In this document: piece by piece, positions 8,416 through 17,094 of the stretch | Numbering within the stretch: the stretch's first letter is position 1 | Layout of the letters: every line of letters begins with the position of its first letter | DNA from: Planctomycetota bacterium | GTDB taxonomy: Bacteria; Planctomycetota; Planctomycetia; Pirellulales; Lacipirellulaceae | Direction of reading: 5' to 3' | DNA length: 34,330 nucleotides | Assembly (NCBI GenBank): GCA_024276705.1 | Contig: JAJRWS010000183.1 | Coordinates: 1-34,330, forward strand | The notes under the pieces: generated by a model | Told to the model about the DNA's origin: nothing | What the model saw: only the letters and a program-made list of their open reading frames with translations | Database searches by the model: none | Translations under genes and position numbers: made by a program

Positions 8416-8880
8416 CTATTCCAGTCCATCGAGTGCGTTTTGCGAATGGGCGCCCGATTCGAGGTAGGCGGTCAACATGATCTGTGCCGCCAATTTGTCC
8501 AGCCGCGCTTTGCGTTGTTTTTTGGTCAAGCGGGCGTTTTCCAGGAAAGATTCCGCTTCGGCCGAGGTGTAACGCTCGTCAAAGTAGTCAATTCTCAAGC
8601 CGGTTACCTTGCCTAGCCACACACCAAACTCACGTGCTTCCCGCGATTTCTGACTTTCGTGACCATCCAGATGCACAGGCAAGCCAACGACCAGACGAGT
8701 CAGCTTTTCCTGCTGGGCAAGTTGCTTGAAGTAGCGTGTATCCGCAACTTCCCCTTGGCGCGTGTAATTGTCATAAGGCCCAGCGATCCCCACCGACAGA
8801 TCGGCCATCGCAATGCCGATCCGCACTGTGCCGTAGTCGATGCCGGCGATCCGGCTTGTCGGGGTGTTACAAGTGCTCAT
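8416..8880 (-). CDS. ruvX: RuvX/YqgF-family putative Holliday junction resolvase
   Basis: A 154-residue RNase-H-fold protein. RIAGIDYGTVRIGIAMAD carries the first catalytic Asp, VVGLPVHLDG is the second conserved strand, and DERYTSAEAE with ARLDKLAAQIML carries the later acidic residues, so the family motifs are complete. YqgF/RuvX proteins are linked to Holliday junction resolution and to 16S rRNA 5' processing. The frame extends to 8949, but the ATG at 8880 gives the usual family length. It overlaps the end of the upstream guanylyltransferase gene by 14 bases, which suggests translational coupling. The gene lies inside a minus-strand operon. Confidence 0.92.
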   Translation of the reverse strand: MSTCNTPTSRIAGIDYGTVRIGIAMADLSVGIAGPYDNYTRQGEVADTRYFKQLAQQEKLTRLVVGLPVHLDGHESQKSREAREFGVWLGKVTGLRIDYFDERYTSAEAESFLENARLTKKQRKARLDKLAAQIMLTAYLESGAHSQNALDGLE

Positions 8881-9982
8881 GCCAGCCGCGGGAATGGAGC
8901 TCTTTGACCACGGCCCGGATCGACTCTTCGTCATGTTTGTTGGCGACAAGCGTTGCGTCGTCTGTATGGACGATGATGCAATCGGTCATCCCCAATGCGA
9001 CCACCAGGTGGTCGTCGGTCGAACGTACGATAGTGCCTGAACTGTTCATGGCCAACTGCTTGCCGACCAGCGTGTTGCCCTGTGCATCGCTACCCAAAAG
9101 CCGGGCCAGCGATTGCCAGCCTCCCAGGTCGTCCCAGTCGAAAGGCGCTTCCATCACAACCACATCGGTGGCATGCTCCATTATGGCATAATCGATCGAG
9201 ATTCCGTCGATTGCGGTGAATTCCTCGTCGAACACAGCCTGTTGTTGGTCGCTGTCCCAGGCCTCGACAATGGTTTTCAAATGGCCAAGCATTTTCGGTT
9301 GCCACTGGGCCAGCGCTGCCAAAATGGTGCGCGCTTTCCAGACGAAAATGCCCGAGTTCCAGTAGTATTCGCCGGAAGTCAAGTACTGGGCGGCCGTTTC
9401 GGCATCTGGCTTTTCTCGAAATTGCTCCACCCTGTAGGTCGGGTAGGTGAGCCGTGACGCGGTGATTTCGTCAGGCGTTTGGGGTCGTGTCGGCTCCAGG
9501 AGAGGACCACGCTGGATATAGCCAAAAATCTCAGCTGCATAGCTGGGGCGGATGCCAAAAGTAACAATTCGTCCGGGTGCCTGGTCGACCAATCGGGCAC
9601 CTTGACGGATCGCTGCCTGAAATTGATCGGTGGGACGAATGACATGGTCGGCGGGCATGACGGCCATGGTGGCATCCGCATCTCCGCGACTGACGACCAA
9701 TGCCGCCAGGCCGATGCAGGGGGCTGTGTCTCTCTTGCAGGGTTCCCCCAGGATCGAGGAGGGAGGCAATTCGGGCAATTGCTCGGCAATCTGGCCAGTC
9801 AATCGTCTGTTGGTGACGATCAAGGTTCGCTCTGGAGCGGCCAGGTCGCCCAGTCGGTCGACGGTTTGGCGAATCATCGATGCATTGCCCACCAGAGGCA
9901 GCAACTGTTTTGGGGCGTTCGTCCGACTGGCAGGCCAAAATCGTGTGCCCGTCCCGCCGGCCATAATAATTGCGTGAAGCAT
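8867..9982 (-). CDS. manC: Mannose-1-phosphate guanylyltransferase
   Basis: A 371-residue nucleotidyltransferase that should make GDP-mannose from mannose-1-phosphate and GTP in the cytoplasm, feeding glycan and exopolysaccharide synthesis. The N-terminal signature AIIMAGGTGTRFWPASR and PKQLLPL is followed by EPCKRDTAPCIGLAAL and MPADHVI, then FREKPDAETA and YYWNSGIFVWKA. The C-terminal phosphomannose-isomerase half found in bifunctional enzymes is absent, so this is the monofunctional short type. It is the first gene of a minus-strand operon with ruvX. No Shine-Dalgarno is seen: the ATG is preceded within seven bases by a heptamer array, so leader or promoter may be shaped by that repeat. 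Confidence 0.94.
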   Translation of the reverse strand: MLHAIIMAGGTGTRFWPASRTNAPKQLLPLVGNASMIRQTVDRLGDLAAPERTLIVTNRRLTGQIAEQLPELPPSSILGEPCKRDTAPCIGLAALVVSRGDADATMAVMPADHVIRPTDQFQAAIRQGARLVDQAPGRIVTFGIRPSYAAEIFGYIQRGPLLEPTRPQTPDEITASRLTYPTYRVEQFREKPDAETAAQYLTSGEYYWNSGIFVWKARTILAALAQWQPKMLGHLKTIVEAWDSDQQQAVFDEEFTAIDGISIDYAIMEHATDVVVMEAPFDWDDLGGWQSLARLLGSDAQGNTLVGKQLAMNSSGTIVRSTDDHLVVALGMTDCIIVHTDDATLVANKHDEESIRAVVKELHSRGWHEHL

Positions 9983-9988
9983 GGTGAA

Positions 9989-10026
9989 AGGTGTCGGGTG
10001 TCAGGTGTCGGGTTTCAGGTGTCAGG
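9989..10026. repeat. Heptamer array (reverse orientation)
   Basis: On the minus strand the sequence is a chain of 7-bp units of the ACCCGAC / ACCTGAC kind. It begins seven bases upstream of the manC start codon, so it sits in the manC leader. Confidence 0.82.
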
Positions 10027-10198
10027 AAAAGGGAAGCAGGGGGGACTTGTTGCCTGGTTCCGGCCATCATAACCCAATCCAGGGCTGATCGTTAGTGTGG
10101 AAAAACGGCAGAATGCTTGCTGACGCCCCACTCACCGCCCCGACCCTCGCCCCCTGAGTCCTGACCTCCAGGGCTTTTTACTAGCACCATTAAAACTA

Positions 10199-10231
10199 TC
10201 GGGATCGGGATCGCTATCGGGATCGGGATCG
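10199..10231. repeat. ATCGGG repeat ahead of the gene relic
   Basis: ATCGGG units interrupted by CTATCGGG form a 33-base array just before the ATG at 10239. In my memory similar GATCGGGATCGCTATCGGG runs often precede four-helix-bundle genes in planctomycetes. Confidence 0.75.
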
Positions 10232-10238
10232 AAACAAC

Positions 10239-10346
10239 ATGGGTCTGAGCCACGAAAAGCTGGGTGTTTACCGCCTCTCGATGAAGCAGAAAGTCAACAA
10301 AGAAAAACGGGATGGGACCGTATTGTCGACCCTAGGTACCAATTGA
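10239..10346 (+). pseudogene. Relic of a four-helix-bundle (23S intervening-sequence/Avd-like) protein gene
   Basis: A 35-codon frame begins MGLSHEKLGVYRLSMK, which is very like the start of four-helix-bundle proteins (HEKLxVYRLSI), then departs into unrelated sequence and ends at a TGA. The family is normally about 110-130 residues, so more than three quarters is missing. These proteins were first described from intervening sequences in 23S rRNA genes and are related to the Avd proteins of diversity-generating retroelements. The repeat just upstream supports the identification. It is probably not functional. Confidence 0.6.
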
Positions 10347-10388
10347 CAATTTCCAGACCCCGCCCGGCGGATCACGGCCTCTTTTTTA

Positions 10389-10464
10389 CCTGAACCCTGA
10401 ACACCCGACACCCGACACCCGACACCCGACACCTCAACCCTTAACCCTCAACCCTCAACCCTCA
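10389..10464. repeat. Heptamer array (forward orientation), overlapping the thiE 3' end
   Basis: 7-bp units of the ACCCGAC kind (10400-10425), then ACCCTCA/ACCCTTA units. The array runs into the last codons of the minus-strand thiE gene, which stops at 10455. Together with the array at 9989-10026 it forms a pair in opposite orientation around the gene relic. Confidence 0.8.
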
Positions 10465-11681
10465 GCATATTCATGGACGATTTTAAGTAGCTTGCCAGCT
10501 TCGACACCCGGATTGGCGGCCTGAATGACCGCTCCACTCACGGCGAAGTGGTGGCTGCCGGTTGCCAGTACGGCGTGCAGATTTTCAGCATCGATTCCGC
10601 CAATGGCATAGGCTGTCAGGCCAATTTCCCTGGCTACCTGCTCCAGCAGTTCCAAGCCCGGGTAGGTTGCGAAGGCCTTGGTCGTTGATGGGAAGGTTGG
10701 GCCAACTCCCAGGTAGTTGGCCCCATCGAGCACGGCCTGCCGGGCTTGGTCGATGGAATGTGCGGAGACGCCAATGAGTGCTCGGGGGCCAATGAGCATT
10801 CTTGCATCCTTCACGGGCAGGTCTCCCTGGCCCAGATGGACTCCGTCGGCGTGCGCGACGGCAGCTATGTCAGGTCGATCGTTGATGATTGCTAGCGTTT
10901 GTAGTCCATTTTGTTTGACTGTTTGTGGTACCAGACGCGTCAATTCAACCAACGATCGAGCTCGGGCTACCAGCGTGGTGTCGTCCAAACGTTTGTCGCG
11001 CAGTTGAATCATGCCGACTCCAGCCGCAATTAACCCGGATACGAGTGTGGCAAACCACTTTGGGTCACTGCCCCCATCGACCAGTACGCAGAGTCGTGCT
11101 GCCTGCAGTCGATCACGGCTTGCAGCGGCTAGCGTAACGCATCGCTCCAGTGTGTAGATGCGATAGCGCAGGGCTTCCAATGGGGCAGCCTGGTGGGGGG
11201 TCGCCAGTTTGCTGTATTCCTCGAGGCTGCGCAGTGCCTGTTTGACTCGTTGAAAGCTGGCGGCACAGACGTTCAACGGGGTGTCGCGGCAGTTTTCGGC
11301 TGTCGTGGTAATTTGTGTACCCACATCACGAACCGTCTCACGAGCTCCATGCAGGCTGATAGCAGCCCAGGGAGCTTCCTGCGGATTGTCCAACGGATTG
11401 GTTGAGGGTGATGGGAATAATGTTTTTTTTTCTTCAAGGCCTTCTTCTGGAGTAAATTCTTGCGGCGAATCGTTTAGCGAGGTTTGAGCCGATACCAGCC
11501 GAGCCAGGTCATGGCGCACCGTCTTGGTCAGTTGGGACAAGAGACCATCGTCCTGGACAAACCGGACAAAATCTTCGATGACTCGCAGTCCTTCTGTAGC
11601 CCGGTTGATCGAGGCGTCGATCAATCGGAGTGTGGCGGTCTCATGGAGAGGTAAAGGAGGCTGTTTGGGGCTATTGGGCAT
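10455..11681 (-). CDS. thiE: ThiD2-ThiE fusion: thiamine phosphate synthase with N-terminal HMP-P kinase-type domain
   Basis: The C-terminal ~210 residues are thiamine phosphate synthase (ThiE), which joins HMP-PP and HET-P in the cytoplasm. Motifs: MIQLRDKRLDD, INDRPDIAAVAHADGVHLGQ, GVGPTFPSTTK (phosphate loop) and YAIGGIDAEN. The N-terminal ~190 residues match ThiD2, the monofunctional HMP-phosphate kinase type: RLIDASINRATEGLRVIEDF at its start and RVKQALRSLEEYSKL at its end. One chain would thus phosphorylate HMP-P and use the product. A low-complexity insert of about 40 residues (PQEFTPEEGLEEKK and following) splits the ThiD2 part. The start is uncertain: ATG at 11681 leaves 12 residues before the domain; a TTG at 11777 would add 32 low-complexity residues. 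Neither has a good ribosome site. Confidence 0.9.
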   Translation of the reverse strand: MPNSPKQPPLPLHETATLRLIDASINRATEGLRVIEDFVRFVQDDGLLSQLTKTVRHDLARLVSAQTSLNDSPQEFTPEEGLEEKKTLFPSPSTNPLDNPQEAPWAAISLHGARETVRDVGTQITTTAENCRDTPLNVCAASFQRVKQALRSLEEYSKLATPHQAAPLEALRYRIYTLERCVTLAAASRDRLQAARLCVLVDGGSDPKWFATLVSGLIAAGVGMIQLRDKRLDDTTLVARARSLVELTRLVPQTVKQNGLQTLAIINDRPDIAAVAHADGVHLGQGDLPVKDARMLIGPRALIGVSAHSIDQARQAVLDGANYLGVGPTFPSTTKAFATYPGLELLEQVAREIGLTAYAIGGIDAENLHAVLATGSHHFAVSGAVIQAANPGVEAGKLLKIVHEYAEG

Positions 11682-12360
11682 TTGTTGATTGGGTGCTGGC
11701 AGTGTGGTCACCGGGGAGGATCTTCGGGTGGCGTTGGGTTTGGTTATTGGGTTCAGGTCTCTTTTAGGTTGTTCCAAGTATAAACTCTTGCCCTGTCAGT
11801 ACTTGCTGATGAAAAAAGTACAGGGCAAGGCTTGCATCCTTTACTTGGTCCCAAGCCAATCGCAATGGCTTTAAGGCCTTATTATCGTTATCTTTCCCTT
11901 CTTCCCACAATGGCTGAAATGTCCCTCGAACTGCTAAACAGAGTTGGAATTGGTATCGGTCGGCTGGAAATAGTGTCGCAGACAGCACTTGGAGAGTGCC
12001 AGAGAGTAAATGAGGGGCTTCCTGGAGCTTGAATTGAGTCCCTTGTCAGCATAGATATTCTAAGGACGCTCAAGCAGATCGTAACGGTATTTCCAGGATC
12101 TCAGACGCGGGTAACCCGAAAAGGGAGAGTTGTCATAGGGCGATTGCGGGCTAAACTTTTGCAGCCCACTGTAGGATGCAGCGATCCTGGATCGCGCCGG
12201 TCAGATATTGGCACAAACACACCCATTGAATACTTCCGATTTCACCGGGTGGCAAACCACCCAGTGGCAGGTGGATAAGCCGCCTGCCAGGCAGGTTGCC
12301 ACTGGAAAGACATTGCCAGGTCGGCTTCATCCGCCAAATTGAGAACTCGTGACATTAATT
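11682..12360. other. Long intergenic region between thiE and the TPR gene
   Basis: No supported gene is seen apart from a possible 5' extension of thiE up to 11777. It should hold the promoters of both divergent genes. The half near 12180-12305 contains several inverted repeats, the best being a nested palindrome cluster at 12247-12305. Short frames on both strands show no recognisable protein. Confidence 0.5.
12247..12305. other. Cluster of overlapping inverted repeats
   Basis: Three perfect inverted repeats overlap here: GGGTGG-CAAA-CCACCC (12247-12262), CCAGTGGCA (12261-12269) with TGCCACTGG (12297-12305), and CCTGCC-A-GGCAGG (12283-12295) inside the latter. The first two share bases 12261-12262 and so partly compete. 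It lies 55 bases upstream of the TPR gene start and could be a leader structure, an operator or a terminator-like element without a T-run. Confidence 0.6.
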
Positions 12361-13287
12361 ATGGGCATATCTCAGCAGCCAAAAATGTACTGGTTGACTT
12401 GGCTTTGGCCAGGATTTCCTCACTTGTGGAATCGGGGGTCTTGGGCAGGACTCGCTCTGGCGGTAGGATTTACGGTGCTGCTGAACGTACTCTTGGTTGC
12501 GACGTTGGTCTGGACCGAGTGGATGAGCCTTGGGGCCCGTCAAATTGGTTTTGCGGTGCTGGCGGCTATTTGGTTTCTAGCCTGGTTGGAGAGTCGTGCG
12601 GATTGGAGGCGTTATCTTGCCGAGTGGAGAGTTTCGGATCAGATTGAGCAGTTGACAGCAGGGACCGTGGGGACTGCTGTACCTATGGAAGAAAAGAGGC
12701 GCATGGAAGAAAAGGCGACCGAGGGGCAAGAAAACGAAAGAGTTGAAAACGAAGAACCCGAAGAGCAATGCAACCGGTTGTATCGAGCGGCGCAGCAGCA
12801 ATACTTGGCTGGCGACTGGCTCCGTTGCGAACAATTGCTGCGGCAGTTGTTGAAACTCGATAAAAGAGATATTGAGGCAGGACTTTTACTGGCCACCCTT
12901 TGGCGGCATCAGGACCGTATGGAAGAAGCGATTCGGCAGTTACGCCGATTGGAGAAACTCGAAGCATCTGCTCCCTGGAGCTATGAGATCGGGCAAGAAC
13001 TCGCCGTCATTGCCAACCAAACCAACGGGGCCAACCAAACCAACGGGGCCAACCAAACCAACGGGGCCAACCAAACCAACGGGGCCAACCAAACCAAAGA
13101 GGCCAACCAAACCAAAGAGGCCCAAACCAAAGAAGCCAGTCAGTCCGATCGGGGCACGGCGGATTGCACTAGCCCTGAGATGTCGGGGATGGCAGGCCGC
13201 GATGTGTTGCCGAACGGAACGATGAGAGAACAACTGGCTCAAGGCGAGCAGCAGCCATTGGCTGGCCAGTCGCCAATGGCCGCCTGA
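12361..13287 (+). CDS. Membrane-anchored TPR-like protein with low-complexity C-terminus
   Basis: About 308 residues. Two hydrophobic helices lie near the N-terminus (GLALAVGFTVLLNVLLVATLVW and IGFAVLAAIWFLAWL). A charged linker follows (EEKRRMEEKATEGQENERVENEE), then a TPR-like pair of helices (RLYRAAQQQYLAGDWLRCEQLLRQLL and so on), and a tail with a repeated NQTNGA pattern encoded by an 18-bp minisatellite. The N-terminus after residue 8 (MYWLTWLWPG) looks conserved. A GTG at 12349 and an ATG at 12385 are alternative starts; none has a clear ribosome site. TPR regions bind proteins, so a scaffold at the inner membrane is a guess. The clpC gene follows 166 bases later, with a weak hairpin between (TGCG-CCTTA-CGCA plus a T-run). 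Confidence 0.72.
   Translation: MGISQQPKMYWLTWLWPGFPHLWNRGSWAGLALAVGFTVLLNVLLVATLVWTEWMSLGARQIGFAVLAAIWFLAWLESRADWRRYLAEWRVSDQIEQLTAGTVGTAVPMEEKRRMEEKATEGQENERVENEEPEEQCNRLYRAAQQQYLAGDWLRCEQLLRQLLKLDKRDIEAGLLLATLWRHQDRMEEAIRQLRRLEKLEASAPWSYEIGQELAVIANQTNGANQTNGANQTNGANQTNGANQTKEANQTKEAQTKEASQSDRGTADCTSPEMSGMAGRDVLPNGTMREQLAQGEQQPLAGQSPMAA
13012..13134 (+). repeat. 18-bp in-frame minisatellite (GCCAACCAAACCAACGGG)
   Basis: Four identical units (13012-13083) are followed by two with AAAGAG at the end (13084-13119) and a 15-base partial unit. Every unit is a multiple of three and encodes ANQTNG or ANQTKE, so copy number can change without breaking the frame. Confidence 0.95.
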
Positions 13288-13288
13288 A

Positions 13289-13312
13289 ATGCGCCTTACG
13301 CAATTTTTTAGT
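13289..13312 (+). terminator. Possible weak terminator between the TPR gene and clpC
   Basis: A short stem, TGCG with CGCA around CCTTA, precedes a run of T (ATTTTTTAG). It is placed directly after the TPR stop codon. The stem is only 4-5 bp, so read-through into clpC is likely. Confidence 0.4.
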
Positions 13313-13453
13313 TTGTGGCATCCGTGCGCGTACGGCGAGGCGAGAGTGGACGGATGGGCGCGACAACCCTGAAATAATAAATTTGACAAACGACTCGATG
13401 AGACCATGACCGACAGATTTGTTGGTTTTGAATAACCCCGAGGGGAGTGAGGC

Positions 13454-16024
13454 ATGTACGAACGATTTACCGATCGTGCTCGTAAAGTAATGCAGTTGGC
13501 CAATCAAGAGGCCCAGCGATTCAATCACGAATATATCGGCACCGAGCATGTGCTCCTGGGGTTGATTAAAGAAGGTAGCGGTGTGGCTGCCAACGTGTTG
13601 AAAAACCTCGATGTCGATCTGCGTAAGATCCGTTTGGAGGTAGAAAAACTTGTCCAAAGTGGCCCCGATATGGTCACCATGGGTAAGCTGCCACAGACAC
13701 CGCGGGCCAAAAAGGTGATTGAATATTCGATGGAGGAGGCTCGCCATCTGAGCCACAACTACGTGGGGACCGAGCACATTCTGCTTGGTCTGTTGCGTGA
13801 GCAGGAAGGGGTTGCCGCTCAGGTGTTGATGAACCTGGGGCTGAAATTGGAGGAGGTTCGCGAGGAGGTGCTGAACCTGTTGGGGCACGGCCTGGAAGGC
13901 GAAGAAGTCGGCCGTGGTGGTCGGGGTGGCGATGGGGGGGAAGAACGAGAGAGTCGCAAGGGTGGTAAGAGTAAGACTCCCGCGCTCGATAGTTTTGGCC
14001 GCGACCTCACCGAGCTGGCCAGGCAGGGTAAACTCGATCCGGTCATTGGCCGGGAAAAGGAGATCGAGCGGACGATCCAGGTCCTCTGTCGTCGAACGAA
14101 AAACAACCCTGTTTTGTTGGGAGAAGCGGGGGTTGGCAAGACGGCGATTGTGGAAGGGTTTGCGCAACTCGTGGTCGAAGACAATGTGCCCGAGCTGTTG
14201 TTGGAGCGCCGCATTGTGGTGTTGGATTTGGCTATGATGGTGGCGGGCACCAAGTACCGCGGTCAGTTTGAAGAGCGGATCAAGGCGGTCATGAACGAAG
14301 TGCGCCGGGCGAAAAACACCATTTTGTTCATCGATGAGCTGCACACGCTGGTGGGAGCGGGAGGTGCCGAGGGAGCGATCGACGCATCGAATGTGCTCAA
14401 GCCGGCATTGGCGCGTGGTGAAATACAATGCATCGGGGCCACCACCCTCGATGAATATCGAAAGTACATCGAGAAGGATTCCGCCCTGGCGCGTCGCTTC
14501 CAAGAAGTTTTGGTCGACCCTACGTCGCCGGCGGATACCATCGAGATTCTCAAAGGGTTACGGGACCGATACGAAGAGCATCATCGAGTGCAGATTACCG
14601 ACGATGCCGTCAAGGCGGCCGTGGAACTTTCCGACCGCTATATCACCGGACGCTGCCTGCCCGACAAGGCGATCGATGTGATTGACGAGTCTGGAGCACG
14701 GGTGCGACTCAAGACGATGTCCAAACCGCCCAACCTGAAAGAAATCGATAGCGAAGTCGAAGGGCTCAATCGAGAGAAGGAAGAAGCAGTCGCCAATCAG
14801 GATTTTGAGAAGGCCGCGGCCTTGCGAGACCAGGCGGACCGCTTGAAGAAGAAAAAACAACAGATTACCAAGGAGTGGCGCGAGAAGTCGCGCGAGAATG
14901 GCGGTGTTGTGGATGAGGAGGTGATTGCCGAGGTGGTTTCCAAGATGACAGGCATCCCACTCACGCGCATGACGACGGAGGACACCATGCGGCTGATGAA
15001 CATGGAGAGCGAATTGCACGATCGGGTCATCAGCCAGGATGAGGCGATCAAAGCCATCGCGAAGGCGGTTCGCCGTAGCCGCAGCGGGCTGCAGGACCCC
15101 AAGCGGCCCACGGGCTGTTTTGTGTTTGCGGGGCCCACGGGAGTGGGTAAGACGCTGCTTGCGAAAGCCCTGGCAGAGTTAATGTTTGGGGATGAGGAGG
15201 CGCTTATCCAAATCGACATGAGCGAATACATGGAGAAGCATAATGTCAGTCGTCTGATTGGAGCGCCTCCCGGCTATGTCGGTTATGAGGAGGGAGGCCA
15301 GCTCACCGAGCAGATCCGTCGCCGACCCTACGCGGTGGTGCTCCTCGATGAAATCGAGAAAGCCCATCCGGAGGTTTTCAACATGCTTCTGCAACTTATG
15401 GAAGAGGGGCGGCTGACCGATAGCTTTGGCCGTAGCGTCGATTTTCGCAATGTCATTGTTATCATGACCACCAACGCGGGTGCGGATGCGATCAAGAACG
15501 AGGCGGCATTCGGTTTCACCAAACCGGACGAAGATGCGTCGTACCAGAGCATGAAAACGCGAGTCACCGAGGAAATTGAAAAGGTATTTCGGCCTGAATT
15601 CATCAATCGCGTCAACGACATCATCGTTTTCCGTCATTTGACGGTGGACGATCTGAAGGATGTGGTCGATTTGGAGCTGGGTAAGATACGGGGTCGTCTG
15701 GTCCAACGCGGGTTGACCTTGGAACTTTCCGATGAGGCCAAGGAGTTGCTGATCAAGAAGGGCTCCAACATGGACTACGGGGCACGGCCACTCCGACGAT
15801 CGATTGAATCGTTCGTCGAAGATCCGCTGGCCGAGGAGCTCCTAAAGGGCCAGTTAAGTGGCAAAGACACGATTCGTGTTGAAGTGAAAATAGTTGGTGG
15901 TAAAAAACAGCTTGATTTCGAAGGCCTGGTGACCAAAACGGCAGAGCCGCCCGAGCCGGTGGGTGCCGTCGCGGAAGGTAGCGGCGAGGAAGAATTGCCC
16001 GCGGATTCAAGCGGTGGCGAATAG
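13454..16024 (+). CDS. clpC: ATP-dependent Clp protease ATP-binding subunit ClpC
   Basis: An 856-residue AAA+ unfoldase that feeds substrates to ClpP. Order of domains: two Clp_N repeats (residues 1-150; TEHVLLGLI and TEHILLGLL), first AAA+ module with Walker A GEAGVGKT at 223-230 and Walker B LFIDE near 291, a UVR-type coiled coil with [20 protein letters not shown] near 440-465, the second AAA+ module with GPTGVGKT, and the C-terminal D2-small domain. FGFTKPDED matches the site of the ClpP-binding loop, with FGF in place of the usual LGF/VGF/IGF. A glycine- and charge-rich linker sits near residues 152-172. A good ribosome site (GAGGGGAG) precedes the ATG. TTGACA is present at 13383 but without a convincing -10 box. 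Confidence 0.97.
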   Translation: MYERFTDRARKVMQLANQEAQRFNHEYIGTEHVLLGLIKEGSGVAANVLKNLDVDLRKIRLEVEKLVQSGPDMVTMGKLPQTPRAKKVIEYSMEEARHLSHNYVGTEHILLGLLREQEGVAAQVLMNLGLKLEEVREEVLNLLGHGLEGEEVGRGGRGGDGGEERESRKGGKSKTPALDSFGRDLTELARQGKLDPVIGREKEIERTIQVLCRRTKNNPVLLGEAGVGKTAIVEGFAQLVVEDNVPELLLERRIVVLDLAMMVAGTKYRGQFEERIKAVMNEVRRAKNTILFIDELHTLVGAGGAEGAIDASNVLKPALARGEIQCIGATTLDEYRKYIEKDSALARRFQEVLVDPTSPADTIEILKGLRDRYEEHHRVQITDDAVKAAVELSDRYITGRCLPDKAIDVIDESGARVRLKTMSKPPNLKEIDSEVEGLNREKEEAVANQDFEKAAALRDQADRLKKKKQQITKEWREKSRENGGVVDEEVIAEVVSKMTGIPLTRMTTEDTMRLMNMESELHDRVISQDEAIKAIAKAVRRSRSGLQDPKRPTGCFVFAGPTGVGKTLLAKALAELMFGDEEALIQIDMSEYMEKHNVSRLIGAPPGYVGYEEGGQLTEQIRRRPYAVVLLDEIEKAHPEVFNMLLQLMEEGRLTDSFGRSVDFRNVIVIMTTNAGADAIKNEAAFGFTKPDEDASYQSMKTRVTEEIEKVFRPEFINRVNDIIVFRHLTVDDLKDVVDLELGKIRGRLVQRGLTLELSDEAKELLIKKGSNMDYGARPLRRSIESFVEDPLAEELLKGQLSGKDTIRVEVKIVGGKKQLDFEGLVTKTAEPPEPVGAVAEGSGEEELPADSSGGE

Positions 16025-16103
16025 AAAACTCTAAGGACATAAACCTTCTCGGCCTTTTCATTAGATTGCCTGGTGTGCCCAGTCTGACAATCCGCAATTA
16101 TCC

Positions 16104-16124
16104 GGCGACTTTACTCAAGTCGCC
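16104..16124. other. 8-bp hairpin between clpC and mlaE
   Basis: GGCGACTT and AAGTCGCC pair perfectly around TACTC. No T-run follows on either strand, so it is not a standard terminator. It could be a Rho-linked or RNA-stability element between the two transcripts. Confidence 0.6.
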
Positions 16125-16207
16125 AGGTCGCCCTGACGAACTTTAGCAGAGACGTACCACGCTGCGCGGATGGTCCGTCACGATTCTGACAAGCCAGCAC
16201 GGATGTG

Positions 16208-17092
16208 ATGAATATGGCCACCGAATCCGACATTCCCACCCAGCGGCAGCCCAGACGTGGAGGTATCGTTCGGGCCTTCAACGAATCGATTACCGATTTA
16301 GGCAGCTTTGCCATCGATGTGATCGTGTCGTTGGGCGATATGACACGATTTGCCTGGCGTACGATCGTTTGGATGTTCACGCGGCTGCCGCGACGCGATA
16401 CCATGTTTGCCAGCATGTACCAAATTGGCGTTTTGAGCTTGCCGGTGATTGCCATCACGGGAACCTTCATCGGCATGGTGTTGGCAGTGCAGTCATACAA
16501 CCAATTTCGAGCGTTTGGCCTGGAAACCCAACTGGGTGGTGCGATCAATAAATCGATGTTCCGAGAATTGGGCCCAGTCCTGGCGGCAACCATGTTGGCG
16601 GGTCGGGTCGGTAGCGCCATGGCCGCGGAACTCGGTACGATGCGGGTGACGGAGCAGATTGATGCCTTGGCCAGCATGGGGACCAACCCGATCCAGCATC
16701 TGGTCGTTCCCCGATTCCTGAGTTGCCTGCTGATGATTCCCTCGCTGACGATCATGGCGGTGTTCATGGGCGTGATGGGAGGGTTCCTTTACTGTACCAC
16801 CGTTCTGAACATCGACTACTATCACTACTGGGACAATGCGAAAAAGTATGCGGAAAATTGGGATTTGTTTTATGGGGTGATCAAAAGTGTTTTCTTTGGG
16901 GCGACGATTGGCATGGTCAGTTGCTATCGGGGCTTTCATTGTCAGCCGGGTGCGGAAGGAGTCGGTCAGGCCGCGACCAAGGCATTTGTTCTCTCCTTTG
17001 TGATTATCATTGCTCTCGACTTGTTCCTGAGTATTATGTTGGATGCTGTCTACCAGGCCATTTGGCCGATAAGCCCGGTGACGTTGATGTGA
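16208..17092 (+). CDS. mlaE: MlaE-family lipid ABC transporter permease
   Basis: A 294-residue inner-membrane permease of the MlaE type, which with the MlaF ATPase and an MCE protein moves phospholipids between the membranes. It has five or six hydrophobic segments. The conserved core is present: FRELGPVLAATMLAGRVGSAMAAELGTMRVTEQIDAL, typical of MlaE, and the segment FFGATIGMVSCYRGFHCQPGAEGVG with its cytoplasmic coupling loop. GTG at 16205, ATG at 16208 and ATG at 16214 are possible starts; no Shine-Dalgarno is visible. The gene ends TGA at 17092, three bases before the MlaF ATG, so the three genes are one operon. MlaB, MlaC and MlaA are not seen here. Confidence 0.94.
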   Translation: MNMATESDIPTQRQPRRGGIVRAFNESITDLGSFAIDVIVSLGDMTRFAWRTIVWMFTRLPRRDTMFASMYQIGVLSLPVIAITGTFIGMVLAVQSYNQFRAFGLETQLGGAINKSMFRELGPVLAATMLAGRVGSAMAAELGTMRVTEQIDALASMGTNPIQHLVVPRFLSCLLMIPSLTIMAVFMGVMGGFLYCTTVLNIDYYHYWDNAKKYAENWDLFYGVIKSVFFGATIGMVSCYRGFHCQPGAEGVGQAATKAFVLSFVIIIALDLFLSIMLDAVYQAIWPISPVTLM

Positions 17093-17094
17093 GC

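Larger units (their letters stand above)
9983..10454. other. Repeat-rich spacer between manC and thiE
   Basis: This 472-base stretch holds a heptamer array next to manC, a run of GGGATC-type repeats (10199-10231), a 35-codon relic of a four-helix-bundle gene (10239-10346) and a second heptamer array next to thiE in the opposite orientation. No intact gene is seen. Confidence 0.7.

Noticed and set aside
13383-13411. TTGACA as -35 box of a clpC promoter
   Set aside because: The sequence 17 bases downstream (ATGACC) is a poor -10 box, so the match may be chance.
13169-14503. 444-codon minus-strand frame
   Set aside because: It is antisense to the clear clpC gene and to the end of the TPR gene; codon-position shadow of clpC.
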